This document shows positions 17,678-26,513 of a stretch of DNA of 48,717 nt, one piece after another (within the stretch, counting starts at the first letter, position 1; each line of letters opens with the position of its first letter). The stretch is from positions 1 through 48,717 of the IMG/VR virus record IMGVR_UViG_3300048839_000702; one strand, written 5' to 3'. The notes beneath the pieces are model-generated. The model saw only the letters and a list, made by a program, of their open reading frames with translations. It searched no databases and was not told the origin of the DNA. Source of the DNA: a virus. The position numbers and the translations under genes are program-made.

Positions 17678-17947
17678 TTACAAGCCACTTCCGAATGTTT
17701 CCAGGAAAGCGTCTTGGTCATCTACGGGTTCAGCAAACTCGCCATCAAAGACTGTCAAATCTTGCTGTATCTTTATCCATTCGTTCACTATCTTAGCATC
17801 GCATCCTTGAGCCATCTGCGCGGCACTGAACTGGTTCAATGTCTCTTGTGCCTTGAGTCTTTCACTGCTTCGATACAAGGCCCCGAACGATTTAACATCC
17901 AGGCACAGTATGTAGTCAGGATCGTGACCCCTTTCTACGAGGGACAC
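17678..17947 (-). CDS. Tail assembly chaperone, downstream (GT-type) frame
   Basis: The frame starts with GTG at 17947 if read alone and gives 89 residues. However the same frame is open and looks coding well upstream of the GTG (residues A-G-P-V-R-E-L-D-S-W-T-E-L-Q-D-R-A-V), across the stop of the previous gene and into its 3-prime end. It lies in the -1 frame relative to that gene. The likely product is a fusion to the upstream chaperone made by -1 ribosomal frameshifting, as with lambda G-GT. It would bind the tape measure during tail assembly. Confidence 0.8.
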   Translation of the reverse strand: MSLVERGHDPDYILCLDVKSFGALYRSSERLKAQETLNQFSAAQMAQGCDAKIVNEWIKIQQDLTVFDGEFAEPVDDQDAFLETFGSGL

Positions 17948-17976
17948 AGCCCTGTCCTGAAGTTCAGTCCAGGAGT

Positions 17977-18558
17977 CTAATTCTCGGACTGGCCCAGCTT
18001 TCCTTTTACTTGTGCCTTTACTCCGTCTACCACGTCTTTGGGTAGGCTCTTGACGAAAGGGTCGAAGATACCTTTATTGGCTTTGTATAGCCCAATAGCA
18101 AAGTCTCCAATAACATCCGAAGTTAGTGTGTTTTGAAACTCTTTGACAGGTGGGTTGTTAGGATCTTTTGGAGGAAATACTTCCTTGAGACTGTCCATCA
18201 ACATATTAGCCAGTAGGGTGTAGGTATCGTCTGACAGGATAGTTTCCACAAACTCTGTGATGGCTACTTGTTTCTCGGTCAACCTCATGGTAGCAAGTTC
18301 TGGGTCTATGGCTGATCGGCTGACCTCTGCCATTCTGATCTTCTCGTTCTCATCCAGTTCCTGGTGGGTCTGCTCCACCACGTCCTTGGAAGTATTCGTG
18401 AGAAGGGTCATGATAGCTTTGGACAATGGGGATGCCAAGGACTTGAGCTTAAACAGGTATCCAACGCTGATAGGATAGAAGTTCAGGGTCTGTCCATTGA
18501 CGACATGCTCAATGGATGCTCTGTGACTGATGTAATGTAATTTTTCTTGCCAACTCAT
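17977..18558 (-). CDS. Tail assembly chaperone (G-type)
   Basis: The 193-residue protein is mainly helical and lies between the tail tube and tape measure genes, where the tail assembly chaperone always sits in siphophages. Its C-terminal Lys-rich segment (VKAQVKGKLGQSEN) overlaps a second open frame in -1 register. A candidate slip region AAAAGGAAAG is at 18007..17998 on the minus strand; AGGAAAG differs by one base from the lambda heptamer GGGAAAG. Made alone it would be the short form, and with slippage the long form. Confidence 0.82.
   Translation of the reverse strand: MSWQEKLHYISHRASIEHVVNGQTLNFYPISVGYLFKLKSLASPLSKAIMTLLTNTSKDVVEQTHQELDENEKIRMAEVSRSAIDPELATMRLTEKQVAITEFVETILSDDTYTLLANMLMDSLKEVFPPKDPNNPPVKEFQNTLTSDVIGDFAIGLYKANKGIFDPFVKSLPKDVVDGVKAQVKGKLGQSEN
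17998..18007 (-). promoter_or_regulatory. Candidate -1 frameshift site
   Basis: AAAAGGAAAG, read in the chaperone frame as AAA-GGA-AAG, sits seven codons before the TAG stop of the first frame. Slipping back one base on AGGAAAG would enter the open -1 frame that continues into the 17678-17947 gene. The heptamer is not fully canonical, because the glycine codon would re-pair on AGG, so the precise slip point is uncertain. Confidence 0.5.
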
Positions 18559-18585
18559 TCTTCTAATCTCCTGTGTGTGGGTTTA

Positions 18586-18616
18586 ATAAAGGCACGCCCC
18601 GTTACAGGGCGTGCCT
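18586..18616 (-). terminator. Intercistronic terminator after the tail tube gene
   Basis: AGGCACGCCC (18590-18599) and GGGCGTGCCT (18607-18616) form a perfect 10-bp GC-rich stem with a 7-nt loop. On the minus strand it is followed by TTATT. It lies between the tail tube stop (18639) and the chaperone start (18558), so it would reduce transcription of downstream genes relative to the tube protein. Confidence 0.7.
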
Positions 18617-18638
18617 AACGATTCAATCAATTGCCTGT

Positions 18639-19493
18639 TTATGCTGCGGCTGCTGGATCAACCGTCCTAATCGTCATGGTCGGGGATGCCGAATCTGCTG
18701 TGGCATCTGCCTCCAGGGCGCAGGTGAATCCGAGGTTCGTGTACTCTTCACCAATCAGGGCCAGGTCTCCGTCAGCCTTTAGGTTGACAGAATGAGAGGT
18801 GTACTCTCTCTTGGCACCATCATTAGCAGGGTTGTTGGCGATGAACTTGAGCTTGCCTTGGACAGCGGATGCGGTCAGGACCTGAACTTCGTGGACATCG
18901 GACGCGGTGGCTTCTGCTGTCAATACAGCGGTTATAGCTTCGTCTCCAGAAATAGCCGTGGCTACTTTGGTTGACGTTGACAGGATGAAGACACGACCCA
19001 TCTCAGAATCCAGGGTATAGTCAGTGCCTGCTACCAATGACACAGGGGATACATTTGACGTGGCCAGGGCTAGGTCCGTTGTGTCCACATCATAGGCCCT
19101 CTCACCTGAAGCGTTAACGATATCATACCACCTGCCCAATTCCAGGTCATCTGCAGGGATCATTGAGAAGATAGTGAATCCTGCAACAGCCACGTTGGTG
19201 TGAGATGCCTTTCCACCGGAGAAGAACAAGCTCAGGTTCTCGTCGTTCAGTTCGTCGAGGGTGAACGAGGACGTGGTTGTTCTGGAGAGAGTCACTTCTT
19301 TGTCCAGAGTTTTCAGACCTGATCGAGAACTGAAGTGTTGCAGTGTTTCACTTGTGGTACTGATCGTGTACGCTGTGCAGTTTCCCAGGTCTCTCCATGC
19401 AGAAGTACCTGTGGGTTGAAAGTACAGGATACCTCTTCCCAGATTGTAGTCTGCAGTGTTGGGCAGGCCTGTTGTGTTTGGTCCATTTGACAT
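18639..19493 (-). CDS. Major tail tube protein
   Basis: The 284-residue beta-rich protein starts with a typical tube N-terminus (NLGRGILYFQPTG.. WRDLGNCTAYTIST). It has the sequence style of a tail tube subunit that polymerises into the hollow tail: short strands, frequent Thr, and a conserved loop of the form F.LDELNDEN. It directly precedes the chaperone pair and tape measure, and a terminator follows it, fitting a highly expressed virion protein. An AAGGAGA site lies about 8 nt upstream of the ATG. Confidence 0.88.
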   Translation of the reverse strand: MSNGPNTTGLPNTADYNLGRGILYFQPTGTSAWRDLGNCTAYTISTTSETLQHFSSRSGLKTLDKEVTLSRTTTSSFTLDELNDENLSLFFSGGKASHTNVAVAGFTIFSMIPADDLELGRWYDIVNASGERAYDVDTTDLALATSNVSPVSLVAGTDYTLDSEMGRVFILSTSTKVATAISGDEAITAVLTAEATASDVHEVQVLTASAVQGKLKFIANNPANDGAKREYTSHSVNLKADGDLALIGEEYTNLGFTCALEADATADSASPTMTIRTVDPAAAA

Positions 19494-19508
19494 TTGTGTG
19501 TCTCCTTG

Positions 19509-19949
19509 TTATTTGGTTAGGTACTCTGACGTTTCAAACAAGAGGGTGGCGATAGTCCCGTTTGTCGATGATTGGGCAGGCGGGTGTTCTACGTCACTTT
19601 TAATTAATTTAAGAAACACCCTTGATAAATCCAAGGAGGTATCTTCTGGTAGTGTAACTGGATTCAGCAAAAGGTCAAGCACAAAAGGGTCAGGATCTAC
19701 CTCTTGGTTGAATGCGATTACGAGAGATAAAGACCTGGTCATGGTATAAGACAATGACCTGGTTTGTTTTTGATCTCGTTCGTAGTTACTTCCTGTTTCA
19801 TTGCATCGTACAGAGGCCGGGTTTGTGTGTGTGTCGTTATGAGAGGCCAGTCCGGTGCTAGGACTATACGAGATCACCGGAAAGGAGAAAGCCCTAGCCT
19901 TTCCTATGAGGTAGTTTTGAGTACGTGTCCTTTGTGTGTTGGTGCTCAT
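19509..19949 (-). CDS. Neck or tail completion protein (hypothetical)
   Basis: The 146-residue protein lies just upstream of the tail tube, where tail terminator or neck proteins are found. Apart from its place there is no family motif I recognise. The ATG at 19949, 7 nt after the previous stop with GAGGTGG before it, was preferred to one at 19970 that would overlap the upstream gene. Confidence 0.65.
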   Translation of the reverse strand: MSTNTQRTRTQNYLIGKARAFSFPVISYSPSTGLASHNDTHTNPASVRCNETGSNYERDQKQTRSLSYTMTRSLSLVIAFNQEVDPDPFVLDLLLNPVTLPEDTSLDLSRVFLKLIKSDVEHPPAQSSTNGTIATLLFETSEYLTK

Positions 19950-19956
19950 GGTATTG

Positions 19957-20265
19957 TTATGCCACCTCATTCACTTCGTCAACCTGCAACGATTCTCTTC
20001 GAAGCTCCGCCATGTCAATGTCCTTGGTCAGCCGCACATATGCTTGACCATCGCCCCCAGAGGTCACTGCACCGGTATCGGGGTCCGTGGACTCCCATAC
20101 AGGGTTCAAGACGGTGTCGATGGCACTGTCTTTGTCTTCTGGGTCAACGTGGGCCGCATACATAGCGATACATGACTCTATCAGTTCCGCGTCACCTGGA
20201 CTAGGTGCGTAGACAGACATCATGTTGCCACGCGTATCAATGATGTAATATGCTTTTATATCCAT
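19957..20265 (-). CDS. Small hypothetical head-tail region protein
   Basis: The 102-residue acidic protein begins MDIKAYYIIDTRGN, followed by a probable alpha/beta fold and an acidic C-terminus. The start at 20265 is two bases after the upstream stop (TAATTATG). A start ten codons earlier would overlap that gene. It could be a neck protein; no motif supports a more exact role. Confidence 0.65.
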   Translation of the reverse strand: MDIKAYYIIDTRGNMMSVYAPSPGDAELIESCIAMYAAHVDPEDKDSAIDTVLNPVWESTDPDTGAVTSGGDGQAYVRLTKDIDMAELRRESLQVDEVNEVA

Positions 20266-20267
20266 AA

Positions 20268-22118
20268 TTAACTCGCTGGAATACTGACCGTCCATCCCTT
20301 ACCTGGCAATGTTGTGGTTGCGTCTGTCAAGCCTTGGCCTGTCGGTCTGGGCACATTTGTCAATGTCACGGTGCAATCCCTCGCTGCCGATCCAGCCGCC
20401 TCATTAATCACAAGGGACGCGAAGAAGCTGTTGATCTCGTCCACAGTCAAGTTCGCACCATCAATTGTGATCGTGGTCAGCAGCGTGTGGGCATTGAGTG
20501 CTCCTGTGGTCCAGGCCAGATTGCTGGCTCCATTGATGTTCAGAGTCGTCAATGACGTGGGCAGAGAAGCGTAAGTGCCGATGTTTGTTGTGGGCCAGGG
20601 GAGTAGGAGGACGTTGTCAAATGTGATATCATTAGCTACCCCAACGGATGCCCTACCCAACACCCAAGATGTCGCATCTGCGGTGAAATAGAACTGATAA
20701 TTCCCAGAGGATGCTATATTTCTATAAACAGCCGTTCCCTGGACTTTCAGAGTTCCAGAAGTAACAGTAGGCACTGAAATCGAAAATCTATATTGAGTAC
20801 CTACAACAACAGAAGACGCTGGACTCGTAATTAAGTATATATATGTTCCATCTGTAACAAGTCTAGCCTGTCCACCAGCAACGCTCTGCGTGATATAGTA
20901 CGCTGGATCATCTCCACTAACTGTCCACCCCGTAGGTGTATCTGCGGTCGGCACACCAGTCCACGCATCAAACCCGCCGTTAGCGACTTCATTGGTGATG
21001 GCCTTGACGGAGAACACATTGAATGATACTGACGCTCCATCACTTACTGCCACAACATTGATCTGCCCAGTTGCCGCTTGTGAGAAGAATGTGACGTCCT
21101 GCGTTCCAACGGCAGTGATTGATTTAATGACAGCCCCATCGTTATCTTGAATCTGAACCGTTCCTGATGTCGCTGTGACGTGGATCTGTGCTGTATAGAC
21201 AGAACCTTTTGTAAGAATTGTTTGGCCGGCACTTGTCGCACCGTTCGTTCTCGCTACAGTGATTACTCCACCTGAAACCGAGACAGTACCGCCTGTCTCA
21301 ACCGCAGTCCAATTGGTCAGGGCTGCGGGGAAAGCTCCGTCAACAACCAACTCCGTATCCACAATATGGTCCGTGGGGTCCATATTCGGAAGCGTCAATT
21401 CCTGGAGATTGCTGAACTGCGAGAACTGGCTCACGTCCCCACGGAGGCGGGCACCATCCATGTTGATATAGGTGACAGTTTCGGGATTGCTAAAGACCAG
21501 ATCGACTCGCTGGCCTCTTGTGGCGTAGACGGAGGTTATACCATATAACTTCTGCAACGATACGTTATCATACATAGCCGCAAATGTGGATGTACTGCCC
21601 AATGATATATTCGTTATCCCGGTCGGCAAAGAGATATTGGATGCATACGTATTGGGCGTTCCAATAGCTAACACAATATTATCAGCATACATTGTAGCCC
21701 CATCAGGAACCGTCGTTCCATACCCCACGACAAACGTGCCTCCAGTGATACTGACAGCCGTATAGGTTAATCTATATCTGCCATTTTCAACTGAGATGCC
21801 TTGGTATCCTACGGAATAACTGCCATTATCGGCAACGTTCAACTGCCCACTAGCCACAGATAATATGGAGTTTACTGCTGTCCATCCATTTGTTGCAGAG
21901 TCAAATGTTCCATTTGCCACTCTTTCAGCACCCAACGGATCGACAGAGCCCAGCAGCACACCGTCAGCATAAACGTCACAGGTGCCCTCGTGGGCGATTG
22001 CTAGGTTGATGTAGCCTGAGAGGGTGGCCTCGAAGGACATGATCGCACCGCGTGCGGTAGTGTTGATCAAACCCCTATTTACCAAACCATCATTGATTTT
22101 GGTGCGAGCAATTACCAT
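20268..22118 (-). CDS. Virion appendage protein with carbohydrate-binding-like and leucine-rich modules
   Basis: The 616-residue protein contains at least three modules of the form NG.FD....GW, followed by beta-rich runs with W, T, V and G (about residues 66, 260, 370). These look like carbohydrate-binding or jelly-roll domains. A leucine-rich-like stretch lies near 190-250 and another at about 535-590 (LTTLNINGASNL and similar). It is placed between the connector proteins and the tail tube, an unusual position for an adhesin, so it may decorate the capsid or neck. It overlaps the next gene start closely. Confidence 0.7.
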   Translation of the reverse strand: MVIARTKINDGLVNRGLINTTARGAIMSFEATLSGYINLAIAHEGTCDVYADGVLLGSVDPLGAERVANGTFDSATNGWTAVNSILSVASGQLNVADNGSYSVGYQGISVENGRYRLTYTAVSITGGTFVVGYGTTVPDGATMYADNIVLAIGTPNTYASNISLPTGITNISLGSTSTFAAMYDNVSLQKLYGITSVYATRGQRVDLVFSNPETVTYINMDGARLRGDVSQFSQFSNLQELTLPNMDPTDHIVDTELVVDGAFPAALTNWTAVETGGTVSVSGGVITVARTNGATSAGQTILTKGSVYTAQIHVTATSGTVQIQDNDGAVIKSITAVGTQDVTFFSQAATGQINVVAVSDGASVSFNVFSVKAITNEVANGGFDAWTGVPTADTPTGWTVSGDDPAYYITQSVAGGQARLVTDGTYIYLITSPASSVVVGTQYRFSISVPTVTSGTLKVQGTAVYRNIASSGNYQFYFTADATSWVLGRASVGVANDITFDNVLLLPWPTTNIGTYASLPTSLTTLNINGASNLAWTTGALNAHTLLTTITIDGANLTVDEINSFFASLVINEAAGSAARDCTVTLTNVPRPTGQGLTDATTTLPGKGWTVSIPAS

Positions 22119-23221
22119 TAGTTTACCCTGAACTGCTTAGTTCGTGTCTCATCTTCGGCATCCGTACTCATCGGAAGGTCGCATACCAAGATTAGGTCAG
22201 TTATGTCGAAGTCTGCCTGATCTGATGGCCATGTGACGTTGTCAAGTGACTCTTCCATGTACAAGTAGATATTGCCATCCGTGCTGGTAACGTCTGCTGT
22301 GACTGTTAAGGCACCTTTTAGTCCCTCGTATTTAGAACTGATGTTGCTGTACACTGCTCCTTCTGCTTGAGCTGAAGCAACTATCGTACCTCCTGCTTTA
22401 AGGAAGCTGGTGTCTTCTGTTGTATCAGCTTGGTAAGTCAGAACTCCGCTTCGTATGAGCCAACCATAATACTCTACTGAGATGCGTGCCCCATCGTCAT
22501 ACGCAAGTGTCTGGTCTGTAGAGTTCAGTATTCTAAATCTAAAGTATTTGGATAGCATTATCTTTGACCTTCCATTAAGGGCTACAGCTATGGCTAATTC
22601 TTCTGCATCAACGGCAATGGTGTCTACGACAGTGTCTATAGTCGTAATCAGACCATCAGTAGTAGCATGAAGACCAGCAGCGGTTCCAGCCGCATCCGGG
22701 ACTGTGGTGTTGGCTCCGTCAGTGCCTCTCATAGCTTCTCCATCTAGTCCAGCGACATCAACGGCAATGGTGTCTACGACAGTGTCTATAGTCGTAATCA
22801 GACCATCAGTGGTAGCATGAAGACCAGCAGCAGTTCCAGCCGCATCCGGGACTACTGTGTTGGCTCCGTCAGTGCCTCTCATATACCGATTTTGAAGAGA
22901 GAAGGACCCGATGACAGAAACAATCACTTGACTGTCTATGGTTTCGTCTGGGGCGAGAATGACTTGGTAGTCAGAGCCAGCAGCCCAGTCATCACCGTCA
23001 TTGTTGGACGTGTCGATGTCTACAGCATGGAGGCCTACAACTGAGTCAAGGGGGCTTGTCATAGTTATGCCGCTGGGCGTAAAAGCTGCGTTGTCCTTGT
23101 ACACTTTAACGTCAGCCGCCTCAAACGCAGATGAAGGGGCGACAGCCGCACCGTTGACGTTATTGGTCGTGAATGTGATGCGTACTGTATTGCCTAGGGT
23201 GTAGTCACCTATATAATTCAT
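22118..23221 (-). CDS. Structural protein with an internal duplicated module
   Basis: The 367-residue protein starts with a beta domain (about 1-110), then has two nearly identical copies of a module with MRGTDGANT, PDAAGTAAGLHATTDG and ITTIDTVVDTIAVD, about 50 residues each. The C-terminal part (about 215-367) is a further beta domain. MRGTDGANT motifs recur in phage virion proteins near head-tail connectors and fibres. The repeat may form a trimeric helical stalk. Its DNA is duplicated at 95 percent or better. Confidence 0.75.
   Translation of the reverse strand: MNYIGDYTLGNTVRITFTTNNVNGAAVAPSSAFEAADVKVYKDNAAFTPSGITMTSPLDSVVGLHAVDIDTSNNDGDDWAAGSDYQVILAPDETIDSQVIVSVIGSFSLQNRYMRGTDGANTVVPDAAGTAAGLHATTDGLITTIDTVVDTIAVDVAGLDGEAMRGTDGANTTVPDAAGTAAGLHATTDGLITTIDTVVDTIAVDAEELAIAVALNGRSKIMLSKYFRFRILNSTDQTLAYDDGARISVEYYGWLIRSGVLTYQADTTEDTSFLKAGGTIVASAQAEGAVYSNISSKYEGLKGALTVTADVTSTDGNIYLYMEESLDNVTWPSDQADFDITDLILVCDLPMSTDAEDETRTKQFRVN
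22606..22883 (-). repeat. 128-bp tandem duplication inside a virion gene
   Basis: 22606-22733 and 22756-22883 are direct repeats with a 150-bp period. I count about five mismatches in 128 bases. Most differences leave the encoded module nearly unchanged. It represents a recent in-frame module duplication. Confidence 0.92.
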
Positions 23222-23273
23222 ACCAGTTCTCCGATTGACTTACATTACATCGCGGCTAAGCGGCCAATATCTT

Positions 23274-23777
23274 CTATGTGTATAATGACATCCCCACATA
23301 ATTGGGAGATGTGCTGGGTCCGATTGTTTTAATCTTCATCTTCGGGCTATCCTGGGATGTGCTGAGTTCTTGCAGGGCACCATCTATCTCGTTCTTTAGC
23401 CTGGTGATTTGTGTCTCTGTATCAAAAGCCGATGCATCCCTGGTCAGTCCCTCTTCGTTCCATGTCTGGCCCACCTGCCCTCCACCATCAACGAACATGC
23501 TGGGCAGTTCTTGGAGGAGAAGCATCCGCACCCACGATACCTCGGTCTGATTGGCTTTGGCCCTGGTGATGCCGTTGGTAGTGGTCGGGTTCTCTGAATA
23601 CGTCATCGCTACGATTGTGCTGACCCTGGATGCGCCTAGGGCATCATAGAATCCGACTCTGGCCTTTTCTACGGCCCTATCCAGGATGGCCAGGGAGTCA
23701 GTGGACGCAGTCCCTGACAGTCGTAGAGCAGCCTTGAGGACCGTCATACTAGATACAAATAAAGGGGCGGTAGCCAT
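23274..23777 (-). CDS. Head-tail connector/adaptor-like protein
   Basis: The 167-residue helical protein follows the capsid gene cluster. Its arrangement of three or four helices with a central WVRMLLLQELP segment resembles head-tail adaptor proteins that sit below the portal ring. The family is inferred from order and helical pattern, not from a diagnostic motif. Its ATG at 23777 shares one base with the stop of the upstream gene. Confidence 0.65.
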   Translation of the reverse strand: MATAPLFVSSMTVLKAALRLSGTASTDSLAILDRAVEKARVGFYDALGASRVSTIVAMTYSENPTTTNGITRAKANQTEVSWVRMLLLQELPSMFVDGGGQVGQTWNEEGLTRDASAFDTETQITRLKNEIDGALQELSTSQDSPKMKIKTIGPSTSPNYVGMSLYT

Positions 23778-24208
23778 TATTGAGCATCCATCGTCAATAG
23801 GTCAATTGCATCTTGCGACTGAGTAAACGGCACTCTGTCTTTGTCTCGTTCCAAGACCATGTCATTCAGTTCTTGCAGTGACAGTCCTTCAAGTTTATCC
23901 TTGTCAACGGTCCAGACAGATTTCGGCTGTTTGATCTGGCCTGTAACTCTGCTCTTATCCGGTTTATTTTCCTTCTTGGTCTCCACAGAAACCTTAGGCG
24001 CAGGGGGAATGATAGGAGAAAGGGGTTGCGAGATCTTGGTCTTTTGCAGTGTCCCATCTTTCTCCATTTCCTGTAGCCTGGATGTGGGGATGTTCTGCAC
24101 AGTTACTTTACCTATTTGGATCGTCTCTGATGTGCTGTCGATCACATACCCAACAGGGATGAAGACTCCACTGTGCCTGATCGTCATTTTTACGAGGTAT
24201 TTTGCCAT
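23777..24208 (-). CDS. Hypothetical capsid-proximal protein
   Basis: The 143-residue protein starts MAKYLVKMTIRHSG. An N-terminal beta part is followed by a Lys/Pro-rich linker (about 60-95) and a helical C-terminus (EGLSLQELNDMVLERDKDR). This plan resembles the small proteins after the capsid gene in many siphophages, including FI-like packaging helpers, but no family can be named. The start has AGAGAGGAC before it; an earlier frame start at 24292 lies inside a terminator and is rejected. Confidence 0.65.
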   Translation of the reverse strand: MAKYLVKMTIRHSGVFIPVGYVIDSTSETIQIGKVTVQNIPTSRLQEMEKDGTLQKTKISQPLSPIIPPAPKVSVETKKENKPDKSRVTGQIKQPKSVWTVDKDKLEGLSLQELNDMVLERDKDRVPFTQSQDAIDLLTMDAQ

Positions 24209-24240
24209 TTCATGTCCTCTCTGTATAGGGTCGTGCCTAA

Positions 24241-24278
24241 AAAAAACAGGGAGGCAGGCTAGGCAGGACCTGCCTCCC
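24241..24278 (-). terminator. Strong terminator after the major capsid gene
   Basis: GGGAGGCAGG (24249-24258) and CCTGCCTCCC (24269-24278) form a perfect 10-bp stem with a 10-nt loop. On the minus strand it is followed by CTGTTTTTTTT. It lies between the capsid stop (24301) and the next start (24208), limiting expression of the later head and tail genes. Confidence 0.9.
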
Positions 24279-24300
24279 ATAGAAACCCACAAGGCGATTG

Positions 24301-25377
24301 TTAGATCACCTTCACAGAGACTGACGCATTCGGCTTCATGGGCACGGGCAACGGGCGACTATGGATCAGGCTCATCATACTGGAAGGATCACTGATCTTC
24401 CAGGATTTGGCGAATCGTCTCATCTGTCCCAGCCCCTGGGGACTGGCAGCAAACGCATCCATGTCAGGAATAGCACCGTAGTACATCTTCCTGGCAGCCA
24501 TACCTGCGTTGCGGTTGACGAACTCTGCATATTCCGAGCGGATCAAGGCCGTTTCAGTACCATCCTGATCTTTGACAGTTCTGGAGTATTCCCACCAGTC
24601 CAGGCCATGTACTCTACCGAGATACAGGACACCGTCTTGTCTGAAACTTTCAGCCATGGTCACAGTACCTGCGTCCACGTTCCGAAGTTCCAGGGGCTTG
24701 ATCAAGCCCATTTCTACCAGTTTAGTGAAGGCGTCAGATGCGCCCTCTCCAAGGATAACGTCTGTGGCACCGCCTGCATCTGCTTGAGAGAGCAGCCGCT
24801 GGACTGGTTTGACACAGTCATTGTACAGGAGGACCGTGGCATCAGCCACACTCCACAGAATGGAAAGAGTAAACGAATGCGCAGCCAATCTTGGATAGGT
24901 GATGGTGTAGACCTCTTCGTCAGCAGACGAGTAGGTGATAGATCCAGTCAGGGACTGAGAGATCATCCATTCTTCAGCATTGGAGACTTGGTCGGCCATG
25001 TACTGGAGGTCTCTGGCGATAGCCTTCTGAACTTCAGCACGTTGGCTTTGTCCAGGACCCAAGACGATGGCTGACCCAGGCGTCCGGTTGAACATCAGGT
25101 TGGATGCCGTGAAAGGACGTTTGATTCGGATGTTGGGAGCTTCCACCACAACGGACTTGCTGGTGGTTCCACCAACCATGATAGCTTCACCGTTCTTGCG
25201 AACGAACGGAGCCATGACACGTTCTCCCACAAGAGTAGACACCTCAATGTTCTCTGTGGTCAGTGTTTCGTATGTTGACGGGGGATAAAGGAACCTGGAC
25301 AAGAAGGTGTTCGGAGATTGGATCTCGTTTACCACTCCTGTCATGTTCCTCCATTTGAGTTCTGCAATAGGCACCAT
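24301..25377 (-). CDS. Major capsid protein, lambda gpE-like
   Basis: The 358-residue protein matches the lambda E/HK97-fold family in several places: N-terminal SPNTFLSRFLYPP (about 21), the VAPFVR/GG region, and the C-terminal SWKISDPSSMMSLIHSRPLPVPMKPNASVSVKVI ending in which SRPLPVP is characteristic. It builds the icosahedral shell. It follows the decoration protein gene, as in lambda, and has its own downstream terminator. AAGGAAAC precedes the ATG. Confidence 0.93.
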   Translation of the reverse strand: MVPIAELKWRNMTGVVNEIQSPNTFLSRFLYPPSTYETLTTENIEVSTLVGERVMAPFVRKNGEAIMVGGTTSKSVVVEAPNIRIKRPFTASNLMFNRTPGSAIVLGPGQSQRAEVQKAIARDLQYMADQVSNAEEWMISQSLTGSITYSSADEEVYTITYPRLAAHSFTLSILWSVADATVLLYNDCVKPVQRLLSQADAGGATDVILGEGASDAFTKLVEMGLIKPLELRNVDAGTVTMAESFRQDGVLYLGRVHGLDWWEYSRTVKDQDGTETALIRSEYAEFVNRNAGMAARKMYYGAIPDMDAFAASPQGLGQMRRFAKSWKISDPSSMMSLIHSRPLPVPMKPNASVSVKVI

Positions 25378-25431
25378 GATGTGTTTCCTTATGAATTAGG
25401 TTGTTATTTGGTTACAAGCCACTGGCCCAGG

Positions 25432-26457
25432 TTATCGAACCTGATCCAGCCCTTGAACGATGATGCCCAAAGCCCTGCATTGGGTCCGAAGGGCCTCTTT
25501 GAGATCGTTGACGTATTGGCCACTAACGAGCGGGATGTCGTCATAGTGGATCTTGCCTGACATCAGCACATTGGCGATAACTTCGCCAGTTGCCGACAGA
25601 GTCACAGAATCAGGCCAGATAAAGCCCTTGATGTCGCTGGCACCGTTGATCGCAGCACCTGCGATCATGGTAGCCAGAACATGGACGTTACCTGTCAGGC
25701 TCAGAGTCACAGACACATCTACACTGGTCTCAGCCAGAGCACCCTTGAAGATGATCGTACAGCCGCCGCTATTGGCAGCCAGACCGCCACCAAAGTCTAC
25801 CACATCCACGTCAGCAGCGTTGATGCCGCCAAGCACGATCAGGGCAGCCTCAATGGTGGCTGCAACAGCATCATGCGCGAGTGCTGAAGTGGTTTCACCG
25901 TTCACCGTGATGGTGAAAGTCCCGTCTGTCGCAGTAGTGGCATTGGCCGTGATCGTGCTGATCTCACTGGCGTCTGTGGCCAGGACTGCCAGTGTGTGGG
26001 CGTTTCCGGTCAAAGACGAAGTCGTGATGGACACTGCCGGGTTCTTGGACAGGAAGTAGATATACACACCACCACTATTGGTGCCAAGGCCGCTGCCGAA
26101 TGTCTGAACAGTAACATCGCTCGTGGTGAAATCGTCCAGGGCGATGATGGCTGTTTTGATAGCGGAAGCGATGGCATCGTGGTCGATATCGCCGGTCTCT
26201 TCTCCATCCAGGGTGAGCGTAAATGTACCGTCTGTGGCGGTAGTAGACGCAGCCGTAATAGAGATGACCTCGGAAGAAGTGCCTTGTCCCCAGGCTACCC
26301 ACTGGTTGGTTGATGTGTTGTAGGCTACCGGTGTAAGAGGGGCCAAAGTCCCCGATCCGATAGCGAAAGTTTTTGGCATGATTGATGTTGCTTCTACTCG
26401 GAGAAACGGATCAGGTCCAGTATCCGAGTTCAGCAGTGCATTTGCTGTATACGCCAT
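25432..26457 (-). CDS. Head decoration protein, gpD-like, with two inserted repeats
   Basis: The 341-residue protein is far longer than lambda D (110 residues). Residues about 28-60 (PKTFAIGSGTLAPLTPVAYN) and about 262-341 (GFIWPDSVTLSATGEVIANVLMSGKIHYDD, then RTQCRALGIIVQGLDQVR) form the split D-like domain. Between them lie two related modules of about 95 residues, each starting E.ITA.ATTATDGTFT and ending LTGN.H.LA. The insert probably projects from the capsid surface as extra beta domains. It lies between the protease and capsid genes, as in lambda. Confidence 0.88.
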   Translation of the reverse strand: MAYTANALLNSDTGPDPFLRVEATSIMPKTFAIGSGTLAPLTPVAYNTSTNQWVAWGQGTSSEVISITAASTTATDGTFTLTLDGEETGDIDHDAIASAIKTAIIALDDFTTSDVTVQTFGSGLGTNSGGVYIYFLSKNPAVSITTSSLTGNAHTLAVLATDASEISTITANATTATDGTFTITVNGETTSALAHDAVAATIEAALIVLGGINAADVDVVDFGGGLAANSGGCTIIFKGALAETSVDVSVTLSLTGNVHVLATMIAGAAINGASDIKGFIWPDSVTLSATGEVIANVLMSGKIHYDDIPLVSGQYVNDLKEALRTQCRALGIIVQGLDQVR

Positions 26458-26513
26458 GGTTTGTTTTCCTTAATTCAGTGTGTATATGTCAGTTACGGTT
26501 CCCGGACGCTACA

